This document shows, piece by piece, positions 17,687-25,735 of a stretch of DNA of 64,000 nt. The notes under the pieces are model-generated. The model had not been told where the DNA came from. It saw only the letters and a list, made by a program, of their open reading frames with translations, and made no database searches. The first letter of the stretch is position 1. Every line of letters starts with the position of its first letter. The stretch comes from Desulfobotulus alkaliphilus (GTDB lineage Bacteria > Desulfobacterota > Desulfobacteria > Desulfobacterales > ASO4-4), in the NCBI RefSeq assembly GCF_007830435.1, contig NZ_VLLC01000003.1, positions 28,223 to 92,222 on the forward strand. The letters run 5' to 3'. Made by a program: the position numbers and the translations under genes.

Positions 17687-19033
17687 ATGAAACGCATGAC
17701 GGTTCAGGAAATGCTGTCTTTCAAGGAAGAACGGATGGAAATCCGTATCATGGGATGGGTTCGGACCCGGAGAACGGGCCGGGAACTTACTTTTATTGAA
17801 GTCAATGATGGCTCCTGTCTTGCCAGCCTTCAGGTTGTGGTGGAGGCTTCCCTTCCCTTTTATGAAGAAATGAGCCGTATCACAACGGGCAGTTCTGTCT
17901 GTGTTACCGGAGATCTGGTATCGTCGCCCGCAGAGGGTCAGGCCTTTGAACTGAAAGCCAGAGACGTGCAGGTTTATCAGAGGGCTCCGGAGTCCTACCC
18001 TTTACAGAAAAAAAGACACAGCGATGAATTTCTGCGCAGCATTGCCCATCTGCGTCCCAGAACCAACAAATACGGAGCCATGTTCCGCATCCGATCGGAG
18101 ATGGCCTTTGCCGTTCATCATTATTACAGAAAAAAGGGGTTTTCCCTTCTCCATACCCCCATTCTTACGGGTTCGGACTGCGAGGGTGCAGGAGAACTTT
18201 TTTCCGTTACTGCCGGTGAAAAAGGTGAGGCTTTTTTCGGAAAACCTGCCCACCTCACCGTATCCGGGCAACTATCCGCAGAGATGTTTGCCCTGGCTCT
18301 GGGCAGGGTATATACCTTTGGCCCCACTTTCCGGGCGGAAAACTCCAATACATCCCGCCATGCTGCGGAATTCTGGATGGTGGAGCCTGAAATGGCCTTT
18401 GCGGATCTTGATGATGCCATGGATCTTGCGGAGGATTCCCTGAAATTTCTCGTATCCTGGGTGATGGAGCATTGCAGGGAAGATCTCTCCCTCTTTACCC
18501 GCTTTGTGGATAAAGACCTTGCAGGGGTTCTGGAACGCATCATCAGCGAAGACTTTGCCCGCATCACCTATACGGAAGCTGTGGATCTGCTCCTGAAAAA
18601 GGGATCGGGTTTTGAGTTTCCCGTGGTATGGGGGGAGGATCTGAAATCGGAGCATGAACGGTTTCTTGCGGAAAATATTTTTTCAAAGCCCGTTATTCTT
18701 TATAATTATCCCAAAAATATCAAGCCCTTTTATATGCGCCTCAATGATGATGAAAAAACGGTGGCAGCCATGGATCTTCTGGTTCCCCGCATCGGAGAGC
18801 TGATGGGCGGAAGCCAGAGGGAAGAAAGGGAGGATATTCTGGCCATGAGGATGGATGCCCAGAATCTTTCACGGGAAAGTTATCACTGGTATCTGGAGTC
18901 AAGACGCTGGGGTTCGGTGCCCCATGCGGGATTCGGTATGGGATTTGAACGCCTTCTTATGCTGGTAACGGGTGTGTCCAATATCCGGGATGTTATTCCT
19001 TTTCCAAGAACACCCGGAAATATTGAATTTTAA
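17687..19033 (+). CDS. asnS: Asparaginyl-tRNA synthetase
   Basis: Class IIb synthetase charging tRNA-Asn, 448 residues. An N-terminal OB-fold anticodon-binding domain (residues ~18-105) precedes the catalytic core with motif 2 FRAENSNTSRHAAEFWMVEPE and motif 3 GFGMGFERLLMLVTGV. The start at 17687 has AAAGGA upstream; an earlier ATG at 17639 lies inside the preceding gene. Ten bases separate it from yibQ. The terminal-element copy inserted 7 bases after its stop, so its natural terminator now lies some 600 bases away at 19636. Confidence 0.95.
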   Translation: MKRMTVQEMLSFKEERMEIRIMGWVRTRRTGRELTFIEVNDGSCLASLQVVVEASLPFYEEMSRITTGSSVCVTGDLVSSPAEGQAFELKARDVQVYQRAPESYPLQKKRHSDEFLRSIAHLRPRTNKYGAMFRIRSEMAFAVHHYYRKKGFSLLHTPILTGSDCEGAGELFSVTAGEKGEAFFGKPAHLTVSGQLSAEMFALALGRVYTFGPTFRAENSNTSRHAAEFWMVEPEMAFADLDDAMDLAEDSLKFLVSWVMEHCREDLSLFTRFVDKDLAGVLERIISEDFARITYTEAVDLLLKKGSGFEFPVVWGEDLKSEHERFLAENIFSKPVILYNYPKNIKPFYMRLNDDEKTVAAMDLLVPRIGELMGGSQREEREDILAMRMDAQNLSRESYHWYLESRRWGSVPHAGFGMGFERLLMLVTGVSNIRDVIPFPRTPGNIEF

Positions 19034-19040
19034 ATTGAAA

Positions 19041-19387
19041 GTAACTGTTCAGCACAGTTTTCCAAGTACCATAGCTGCAATACAGACGCACAGGCCCCAG
19101 GCTATTTGCCCGTGACGCAATCTTATTCGGGAGCTTTTTGCCCTGTGCGGAAGCGGAAAAAACCCCCCGCCACAGGCAGGATAAGCTTTTTGATTACCAT
19201 AGCAGACCTCAGCACGCTGCCTTTGTGGCGGCCCAGACAGTTTGCCGCTTCTTTCGCACAGGCCTGCAAAGCTCTGATCCGAAACGATTGCAATGTCACT
19301 TGCAAATAGCCACGGAGCCTTGCAACAGTACAAAGCTGCTGCAACTACAGTATTGGCAGTGCGGAATAAACTGTGCTGAATAATTAC
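19041..19387. mobile_element. Non-autonomous IS66-like element, copy 3 (347 bp, interrupted at right boundary)
   Basis: Same orientation as copy 1. Its left duplication is AATTGAAA (19033-19040). The matching AATTGAAA lies at 19621-19628, because a second element inserted across the right boundary. Removing that insert restores an ordinary 347-bp element with an 8-bp duplication. Confidence 0.9.
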
Positions 19388-19391
19388 AATT

Positions 19392-19614
19392 CTGATTACT
19401 ACCCTGACTCAGCCACAGTTTGCTGGTCAGGTTGTTGTCAGGCCTATGGTGCGGGCTTTAACACGGGCAGGCGCAAGGCCTGCCCCTACGAATGGTTTTT
19501 AAAACCCTGTTTTGTGTAGGGGCACCCTTTACGGGTGCCCGCTAACATGCGTAAAATCTGGTCATATAATTTCCATGGTGAAGGTTAATATGGCTGAAAG
19601 ACAGTGGTAATCAG
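19392..19614. mobile_element. 223-bp element with CTGATTAC ends, inserted into copy 3 boundary
   Basis: Terminal inverted repeats CTGATTACTAC and CTGATTACCAC. It is flanked by a perfect 10-bp duplication AATTACAATT (19382-19391 and 19615-19624), made of the last six bases of copy 3 and the first four of its target site. Internal hairpins are GGGCAGGC/GCCTGCCC and GGGGCACCC/GGGTGCCC. No coding capacity. A related but decayed sequence lies at 50763-50876. Confidence 0.85.
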
Positions 19615-19635
19615 AATTACAATTGAAAAAAATAA

Positions 19636-19676
19636 GGCAGCTTATCCGTATCTGAAGGAGAAGCTGCCGGTTTTTT
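19636..19676. terminator. Bidirectional terminator between asnS and gloA
   Basis: GGCAGCTT (19636-19643) pairs with AAGCTGCC (19661-19668), with TTTTTT on the right and an A-rich run on the left that reads as a T-tract leftward. Confidence 0.85.
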
Positions 19677-20055
19677 AAAGGCTGTGGTTTTCCGGCAGAA
19701 TTTCTGTCCAGTACCCATCCGGATCCGCAATAAAGTAAATGCCCATTTCCGTGTTTTCAAAGACCACACATCCCATTTCCCTGTGTTTTGCAAGGGCGGC
19801 TTCGTAATCTTTTACGGAAAAGGCCAGATGAATCTCATTGTCTCCCAGATTATAGGGTTTTTCCCTGTCCCTTAACCAGGTGAGTTCCAGTTGAAAGGGT
19901 GTGGTTTTATCCCCGAGATAAACCAGTTTGAAACTCCCGTCTTCCGGCGCATACTCTCTGACAATTTCAAGATCCAGCGCTTTTTTGTAAAAATCCAGAC
20001 TTTTTTCAAGGTCAAATACGGTGAGGTTGGCGTGAAGCCAGGTAAAGGCACCCAT
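19675..20055 (-). CDS. Glyoxalase I-type VOC metalloenzyme
   Basis: 126 residues with two beta-alpha-beta-beta-beta modules. It resembles lactoylglutathione lyase, which isomerises the methylglyoxal-thiol hemithioacetal. Candidate metal ligands are all visible: H in WLHANLTV, E in FQLELTW, H in NEIHLAF and E in YWTEILPE. DPDGYW near the C terminus is typical of glyoxalase I. AAGGAG lies 7 bases before the ATG. Other VOC enzymes are possible; the thiol used in this organism is not shown by the sequence. Confidence 0.85.
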   Translation of the reverse strand: MGAFTWLHANLTVFDLEKSLDFYKKALDLEIVREYAPEDGSFKLVYLGDKTTPFQLELTWLRDREKPYNLGDNEIHLAFSVKDYEAALAKHREMGCVVFENTEMGIYFIADPDGYWTEILPENHSL

Positions 20056-20149
20056 GGATAACTCCTTTTTTTATACTGTTAAAGGGCATAATCTGAACCG
20101 GTTTCTATGTATTCTTAAAGGAAAAATAAGTCAAAGATCTTGTTTTTTT

Positions 20150-20494
20150 GTAATTATTCAGCACAATTTATTTTGAACTGCCAATGCTGTAGTTGCAACA
20201 GCTTCGTACTGTTGCAAGGCTCCGTGGCTATTTGCAAGTGACATTGCAATCGTTTCGGATCAGAGCTTTGAAGCCCTGTGCGAAAGAAGCGGCAAACTGT
20301 CTGAGCCGCCACAAAGGCAGCGTGCTCAAGTCTGATATGGTAATAAAAAATCTTATCCTGCCTGTGGCGGGGAGGTTTTGCCGCTTCCGCACAGGGCAAG
20401 AAGCTCCCGAATAAGATTGCGTCACGGGCAAATAGCCTGGAGCCTGTGCATCTGTCTTGCAGGTATGATATGAAAAAGTGTGCTGAACAGTTAC
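20150..20494. mobile_element. Non-autonomous IS66-like element, copy 4 (345 bp)
   Basis: Orientation as copy 2. The flanking duplication is imperfect: GTTTTTTT (20142-20149) versus GTTTTATT (20495-20502), 7 of 8 matching. Two bases shorter than the 347-bp form. Lies between gloA and rlpA promoters. Confidence 0.87.
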
Positions 20495-20632
20495 GTTTTA
20501 TTTATCATATCTGCTCTCTTGTGATAAAATCAGTGGTTTATCCGGATATGGACGTAAGTGCCTCCGGATGAATACCATGGCATTATGGCATAAAGCATTC
20601 ACCTTTGATAAGAAATCCGTTCGGGGTAAAAA

Positions 20633-21343
20633 ATGATATCATTAAGAACATATGGCCTGATGGCCCTTGTTGTGCTTTTTCTGCTGGCTTCCTGTGCAAC
20701 AAAGGCACCGGAACCTTCTTCAAAGCCTGCCGGGCAGCGGCCTTATAAGGTTTTTGGAAAATGGTATTATCCCATTCCCGATGCTTCCGGTTATCGTGAA
20801 AGGGGTATTGCTTCCTGGTATGGTTCGAAATTCCATGGAAAAACCACGGCCAACGGGGAAAAATACAATATGCATGCCATGACGGCGGCCCATAAAACCC
20901 TGCCCTTTGGTACCCTTGTTGAGGTGAGATGTATAGAAACGGGGAAAAAAGTACAGGTTCGCATCAATGATCGCGGGCCCTTTGTCCGGGGAAGAATCAT
21001 TGACCTTTCCTATGCTTCAGCCAGAGCCATCGGTCTGGACAAAAAGGGGGTGGGGCCCGTGGAGGTCAGGGCACTGGCTTCGGAAAGCCGAAGGCCAATA
21101 GATTTGAAAAAGGGTGTTTTTGCCGTTCAGCTGGGTGCCTTTACTGAAAAAAATAATGCAGATCGTCTTGCGGCAAATTTGAAAAAAGAAGGACACCGTA
21201 CCCGTATCCTTAGCCACAGACAGGACGGTACTGTTTTTTACCGTGTCCGTGTAACAGGATATACGGATCTTTCTGAGGCAAAAAAAGCGGAGAATCACTT
21301 CCGCAACAAAGGGTATGAAGGTGCCATGACGGTTGCTGAATGA
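20633..21343 (+). CDS. rlpA: RlpA-type septal lytic transglycosylase lipoprotein
   Basis: Outer-membrane lipoprotein, 236 residues, with lipobox LLASC (Cys at about residue 21). A double-psi beta-barrel domain spans about residues 60-145 (GIASWYGSKFHGKTTANGE ... RINDRGPFVRGRIIDLS), and a C-terminal SPOR domain (FAVQLGAFTEKNNADRL) binds denuded septal glycan. Active-site residues known for RlpA (D in NDRGPF, H in KFHG) are present. It overlaps gmhB by 4 bases, forming rlpA-gmhB-recD2. Confidence 0.92.
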   Translation: MISLRTYGLMALVVLFLLASCATKAPEPSSKPAGQRPYKVFGKWYYPIPDASGYRERGIASWYGSKFHGKTTANGEKYNMHAMTAAHKTLPFGTLVEVRCIETGKKVQVRINDRGPFVRGRIIDLSYASARAIGLDKKGVGPVEVRALASESRRPIDLKKGVFAVQLGAFTEKNNADRLAANLKKEGHRTRILSHRQDGTVFYRVRVTGYTDLSEAKKAENHFRNKGYEGAMTVAE

Positions 21344-21942
21344 AGGAAAAAATGGTGAAAAAAGATTGTGGAAAAGGGGTTGTTTTTCTGGACAGGGATG
21401 GTGTTATCAACCGGGATTCTCCGGATTATATCCGCTCTGTATCTGATTTTCATTTTATCCCCGGCAGTGCCGAAGCCATAGGAAAACTTTTTGCAGCCGG
21501 TCTGGATGTGATTCTGATCACCAACCAGTCTGTCATTAACCGGGGATGGGTGACGGAAGAAAAATTATCAGATATTTTTCAGCATCTTTGTCAGGGTGTG
21601 GCGCTTTTTGGTGGAAAAATAAAAGATATCTTTTATTGTCCCCACAGACCCGATGAGGGATGTTCATGCAGAAAACCCGGCCCCGGTCTTTTTTTTCAGG
21701 CGGAAAAAAAGCATGGTATGGATCTTTCCGAAAGTATCATGGTAGGAGACAGTGCCAAGGACATGCAGGCGGCAGAAGCCGCAGGTGTGGGAAGAAAAAT
21801 TCTTGTAAAAACAGGAAACGGCCAGAAGGATATGGCCTTTTTAAAAAAAAACGGACCCCTGCCCGATTATCTGGCAGAAGATCTGGCAGATGCCGTTGAC
21901 CGGATTCTTTCCGGATCTGTTTTTTCCTGTAAAAAATACTGA
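21340..21942 (+). CDS. gmhB: D-glycero-beta-D-manno-heptose 1,7-bisphosphate 7-phosphatase-type HAD hydrolase
   Basis: 200 residues of the HAD-IIIA class. The DxD nucleophile motif is FLDRDGVIN, motif II is ITNQS, the zinc loop is C-P-H-(RPDEG)-C-S-C, and motif IV is MVGDSAKD. The enzyme removes the 7-phosphate in ADP-heptose synthesis for LPS core. The zinc loop and length match GmhB rather than histidinol-phosphatase. It begins inside the rlpA stop and is followed by recD2 after 15 bases. Confidence 0.9.
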   Translation: MKEKMVKKDCGKGVVFLDRDGVINRDSPDYIRSVSDFHFIPGSAEAIGKLFAAGLDVILITNQSVINRGWVTEEKLSDIFQHLCQGVALFGGKIKDIFYCPHRPDEGCSCRKPGPGLFFQAEKKHGMDLSESIMVGDSAKDMQAAEAAGVGRKILVKTGNGQKDMAFLKKNGPLPDYLAEDLADAVDRILSGSVFSCKKY

Positions 21943-21957
21943 AACGGTTGGATTTCA

Positions 21958-24129
21958 ATGATTGTTCTTCAGGGAAGACTGGACAGTATCCGATTCTCAA
22001 ATCCTGAAAACGGATACACTGTGGCCCGCTATACACCGGATGGTTATCAGACGGAAATAACCATCGTGGGAGTTCTTTCGGGCGTGCGTGCCGGTGAAAC
22101 CCTGCGCATTGAAGGTGAATGGGAAAAGCATGTAAAATTTGGGGAACAGTTCCGCATTCTTCAGTTTGAAGTGATTCTTCCGGATACGGCCCGGGGAATC
22201 CGCCGCTATCTGGCATCCGGGGTTGTTCCCGGCGTGGGAGCAGGGATGGCGGAAAAACTGGTGGCCTATTTCGGTACCCATACCCTTGAAATACTGGACA
22301 GCAGCCCTGAGCGTCTTGAGGAGGTGCCGGGCATAGGAAAATCCAAAGCCAGCGTCATTGCCAAAGCCTGGAAGTCCTACCATGCCATACGAACCCTCAT
22401 GGCCCTTATGGCCAGAATCGGTGCCTCCCCTTCTTCGGGGGCTAAAATTCTGCATACCTATGGAAGCGAAGCCCTGCAGCTGGTGCAGGAAGATCCCTAC
22501 CGCATCTGCCGGGAAATACCGGAGGTTCCCTTTGAGGTGGCGGACCGTCTGGGTCTGGCTGCGGGAATGGAAAAGGATGCCAGTTCCAGAATCAGTGCCG
22601 GTCTTTTACATGTTCTGGAAAGGGCCGGATACTCAGGCCATGTTTTTTTGCCGGAAAGGGAGCTTTTAAACAAAGCTTTGCGTCTTCTGGGAGGAAACCG
22701 GGAAAAGCTGGCAGAGGCCCTTTCCTCTATGGAAAAGGAAAGGGTGATTGTGGCCGAAGAGGGAAAAGAGCAGCGCCACATTTATCTCTCAGATATGCAT
22801 GGTGCTGAAGCGGGAATCGGTTTGCGGCTTTCAGCCATGCTCAGCATTCCTTCTCCTGATAATATGAGGCCGGATCTGTCTTCCCTTGAGCTCTCGGTAC
22901 TGAAGGGGCTGGCCATCCGCCTTTCCGAAGAACAGCTCAATACCCTTTCCCGTCTTCTGGAGCATCGGGTGGCCATCCTCACGGGGGGGCCGGGTACGGG
23001 AAAAACCACCCTGATACGGAGTATCTGTGCCGTTATGGGGGAAAGGGGAGCAAGAATTCTTCTGGCCGCACCCACGGGAAGGGCTGCCCGAAGACTTGCC
23101 GAAGTTACCGGCCGCAAGGCCCTGACCCTGCACCGTCTGCTGAAATACAATCAGATGGAAAGCCGGTTTGAAATGAACAGGGATCATCCCCTGGATCTGG
23201 ACATGCTCATTGTGGATGAAGCTTCCATGGTGGATATTCTTCTCATGTTTCACCTGCTTTCTGCCGTACCCGTCAATGCAAGGATACTCTTTGTCGGGGA
23301 TGTTTCCCAGCTGCCTTCCGTTGGCCCCGGCAATGTGCTGGCGGATCTGATCAGCTCCGGAAGAATCCCCTCTTTTACCCTGACAAGTATTTTCCGTCAG
23401 GCTGCTGAAAGTCCCATCGTCCTGAATGCCCACCTTGTGAATCAGGGCAGGATGCCGGATTTTACTCCTGTGGAAGAAGGCCGTCTGTCGGAGTTTTATT
23501 TTATCCGTCAGGGAAGCCCGGAAAAGGTGGTGGAAACCATCGTTGCCCTCTGTTCCCAAAGGATTCCCGAGCGTTTTGGTTTTGATCCATTAAAGGAGGT
23601 GCAGGTACTGACCCCCATGCACAAGGGCGAGGTGGGTACCCTCTTTCTCAATCAGGTGCTGCAGAATGCCCTGAACCCCCTGAAACCGGGGAAAAAAAAG
23701 CATATGGGATCTTTCCGCCTTGGGGACAAGGTGATTCATTTAAAAAATAATTATAAAAAAGAAGTGTTTAACGGTGATATCGGTCAGATCTGTGAGATAG
23801 AGGAAGGAGAAGGCCTTCTGCTGGTGGATTACAGCGAAGGCGAGGGCGAAAGACAGGTAAGTTATACCCTTGAGGAGCTGGATGAGCTGGCTCTGGCCTA
23901 TGCCATCAGTGTGCATAAATCCCAGGGGTCGGAATATCCCGCAGTCATTATTCCCCTGATGCCGGAGCATGCGCCCCTTCTCCAGCGGAACCTTGTCTAT
24001 ACGGCCATGACCCGGGGAAAAAGACTGGTTATTTTTGTGGGCATGTCCCAGGCTCTGGACATGGCCATCCGTAACGACAGGCCCACCCGCAGGTATTCAG
24101 ATCTTTCCCGTCGTCTGGATTCCCTCTGA
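21958..24129 (+). CDS. recD2: RecD2-family ATP-dependent DNA helicase
   Basis: SF1B 5'-3' helicase of the RecD-like (YrrC) type that acts without RecBC; 723 residues is normal. The N-terminal OB-like region and helix-hairpin-helix segments (VPGVGAGMAEKLV, VPGIGKSKASVIAKAW) precede the helicase core: Walker A GGPGTGKTT, Walker B LIVDEASMVD, Q-loop/motif III VGDVSQLPSVGPG, and the C-terminal AISVHKSQGSEYP and YTAMTRGKR. Its last 33 bases overlap the convergent nudL coding region. Confidence 0.95.
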   Translation: MIVLQGRLDSIRFSNPENGYTVARYTPDGYQTEITIVGVLSGVRAGETLRIEGEWEKHVKFGEQFRILQFEVILPDTARGIRRYLASGVVPGVGAGMAEKLVAYFGTHTLEILDSSPERLEEVPGIGKSKASVIAKAWKSYHAIRTLMALMARIGASPSSGAKILHTYGSEALQLVQEDPYRICREIPEVPFEVADRLGLAAGMEKDASSRISAGLLHVLERAGYSGHVFLPERELLNKALRLLGGNREKLAEALSSMEKERVIVAEEGKEQRHIYLSDMHGAEAGIGLRLSAMLSIPSPDNMRPDLSSLELSVLKGLAIRLSEEQLNTLSRLLEHRVAILTGGPGTGKTTLIRSICAVMGERGARILLAAPTGRAARRLAEVTGRKALTLHRLLKYNQMESRFEMNRDHPLDLDMLIVDEASMVDILLMFHLLSAVPVNARILFVGDVSQLPSVGPGNVLADLISSGRIPSFTLTSIFRQAAESPIVLNAHLVNQGRMPDFTPVEEGRLSEFYFIRQGSPEKVVETIVALCSQRIPERFGFDPLKEVQVLTPMHKGEVGTLFLNQVLQNALNPLKPGKKKHMGSFRLGDKVIHLKNNYKKEVFNGDIGQICEIEEGEGLLLVDYSEGEGERQVSYTLEELDELALAYAISVHKSQGSEYPAVIIPLMPEHAPLLQRNLVYTAMTRGKRLVIFVGMSQALDMAIRNDRPTRRYSDLSRRLDSL

Positions 24130-24792
24130 TACGGGGTGCAGTGTTTCTGTGATTTCCAGAAGACTTTTAATGATCTCTGCGGTGATCCCCCATATGAGGC
24201 CTTTGGGTGTAAACCAGAAAAGAACGGGATGACGCACACCACCCCAGGGACGGGCATAGCGTTCCGGGAGTCCCAGTTTTTCCACGGGCAGAAGAATTTC
24301 CTTTTCCCCGTTTTTTTTTGTCACCACAGGGTGGGCCATGATCTGTATGGTGTGTATTTCCGGAGGATGTGTTCTAAACCAGTCCAGGGGCAGGGTGAAA
24401 ATACGGGAGACTTCATCGGGGTTGGGTGTCATCCCATCAAGGTTTTTCACTTGCACACGGGCCACAACAGGCGCTACGGTAAGACCCATGACGGTCATGA
24501 GGATGTCCATTCTTCCAAGAACTTCTATGTTTTCAGAAGACAGTCCAAGCTCTTCCCTGCTTTCCCTTATGGCCGTTTCACAGGGATTGGCATCTTCGGG
24601 ATCCATCATGCCACCGGGAAAGCAGATTTCTCCGGCCTGACGGATACCATCGGCCCGTTCTTCAAAGAGCAGGTGTACGCCGTCTTCCATCTGGATAAGG
24701 GGTAGAAGAACGGCCGTATTTCTGTAACGCCGTCCATAATGAAAGCCCGGCCTGAGGGGCAGTCTGGCTGCAAGCTGTTCAAAGGGAAACAT
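24097..24792 (-). CDS. NUDIX hydrolase, coenzyme A pyrophosphatase type
   Basis: 231 residues. The NUDIX box is intact (GGMMDPEDANPCETAIRESR followed by EELGL), preceded by QAGEICFPGG, the pattern of the CoA pyrophosphatase (NudL/PCD1) subgroup. It would hydrolyse CoA to phosphopantetheine and 3',5'-ADP. The 30-residue tail after ITETLHPVSEG overlaps the 3' end of recD2 on the opposite strand. Confidence 0.88.
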   Translation of the reverse strand: MFPFEQLAARLPLRPGFHYGRRYRNTAVLLPLIQMEDGVHLLFEERADGIRQAGEICFPGGMMDPEDANPCETAIRESREELGLSSENIEVLGRMDILMTVMGLTVAPVVARVQVKNLDGMTPNPDEVSRIFTLPLDWFRTHPPEIHTIQIMAHPVVTKKNGEKEILLPVEKLGLPERYARPWGGVRHPVLFWFTPKGLIWGITAEIIKSLLEITETLHPVSEGIQTTGKI

Positions 24793-24951
24793 AGATTATC
24801 CTTAATTTTCATAATAATGGTGGTAAGGCAGCATGGTCAGCATAGTGATATGAAAACTTTTTTCAAGGGGATTATGATTCATTAAAAAAATCTGCTGTCG
24901 GATTGGGGGCGTTTTTTTTGAATAATGGCTTCTGTAACTTGAGGATGATAC

Positions 24952-25596
24952 ATGAAATCTTATTTAAAATTTTTAATCATGATGTCTTTTTTATGGCTGA
25001 GTGCAGGCAGTGTTCTGGCGGAAATGGCCTACGTAACCGATGAACTTCAGTTTATGGTACGCACGGGTAAAAGTACGAGTAATAAAATTGTGGCCATTGC
25101 CCGCTCCGGAGACAGGGTGCAGAAGATGGAAACCGATGGAGACTGGACCTATGTGAAACTGGCCGATGGGAAAGAAGGCTGGATGCTGGGGCGTTTTCTG
25201 GTTCCCGATCCTCCGGGTAAGGTGCGCATGATTACCTTTGAGCGGGAGCATGAAAGGCTGAAACAGCGCTTCAGCAGTCTGGAAAAGGAAGCAGCGGAAC
25301 TCCGTGAAGAGAATAAAAATTTCAAAAAGACCCTGACGGAAAAGAAGACAAATCTTGAAATAACGGAATCCGCCCATAGGCAGCTCAAGGAAGATGCAGC
25401 GGAGTTTCTGGCTTTAAAGGAAGAAGCGGCAAAAATGCGCAAAGAGCTGGAAGCACAGGATCTTCTTGTAAAAGATATGGATGCCAGACTGCTGGAACGT
25501 AACATCAAGATGTTTGCCTTGGGTGCAGGGGTGCTTCTGGTGGGTATGCTGCTGGGCGGCTCCATGCGGAAAAAAAAGAAAAGCTCATTTTATTGA
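24952..25596 (+). CDS. TIGR04211-type SH3 domain, coiled-coil membrane protein
   Basis: 214 residues: signal peptide (1-24, cleaved after VLA), bacterial SH3 domain (about 27-85, LQFMVRTGKSTSNKIVAIARSGD), a coiled coil (about 95-180) and a C-terminal TM helix (MFALGAGVLLVGMLLGG) followed by a basic RKKKKSS tail. This architecture defines the TIGR04211 family, related to the poorly understood YgiM of enterobacteria. GAGG lies 8 bases upstream of the ATG. It is divergent from nudL. Role unknown; envelope location likely. Confidence 0.85.
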   Translation: MKSYLKFLIMMSFLWLSAGSVLAEMAYVTDELQFMVRTGKSTSNKIVAIARSGDRVQKMETDGDWTYVKLADGKEGWMLGRFLVPDPPGKVRMITFEREHERLKQRFSSLEKEAAELREENKNFKKTLTEKKTNLEITESAHRQLKEDAAEFLALKEEAAKMRKELEAQDLLVKDMDARLLERNIKMFALGAGVLLVGMLLGGSMRKKKKSSFY

Positions 25597-25639
25597 TGTG
25601 AGGCCCGATGGCGCAGCGCAAAGCGTCCCCGCCGTCAAG

Positions 25640-25662
25640 GCCTTGGGCAGAAGGCTTTTTTT
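25640..25662 (+). terminator. Short terminator between TIGR04211 gene and nadB
   Basis: GCCTT/AAGGC stem of five pairs with loop GGGCAG and a seven-T tract. Confidence 0.5.
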
Positions 25663-25735
25663 GCCCATGGTATGCCGTTATCAGTGTTACGAACCCGTTT
25701 TGATGAAAAAAGCCCCTTTAAAAAGGATTTTTAAG

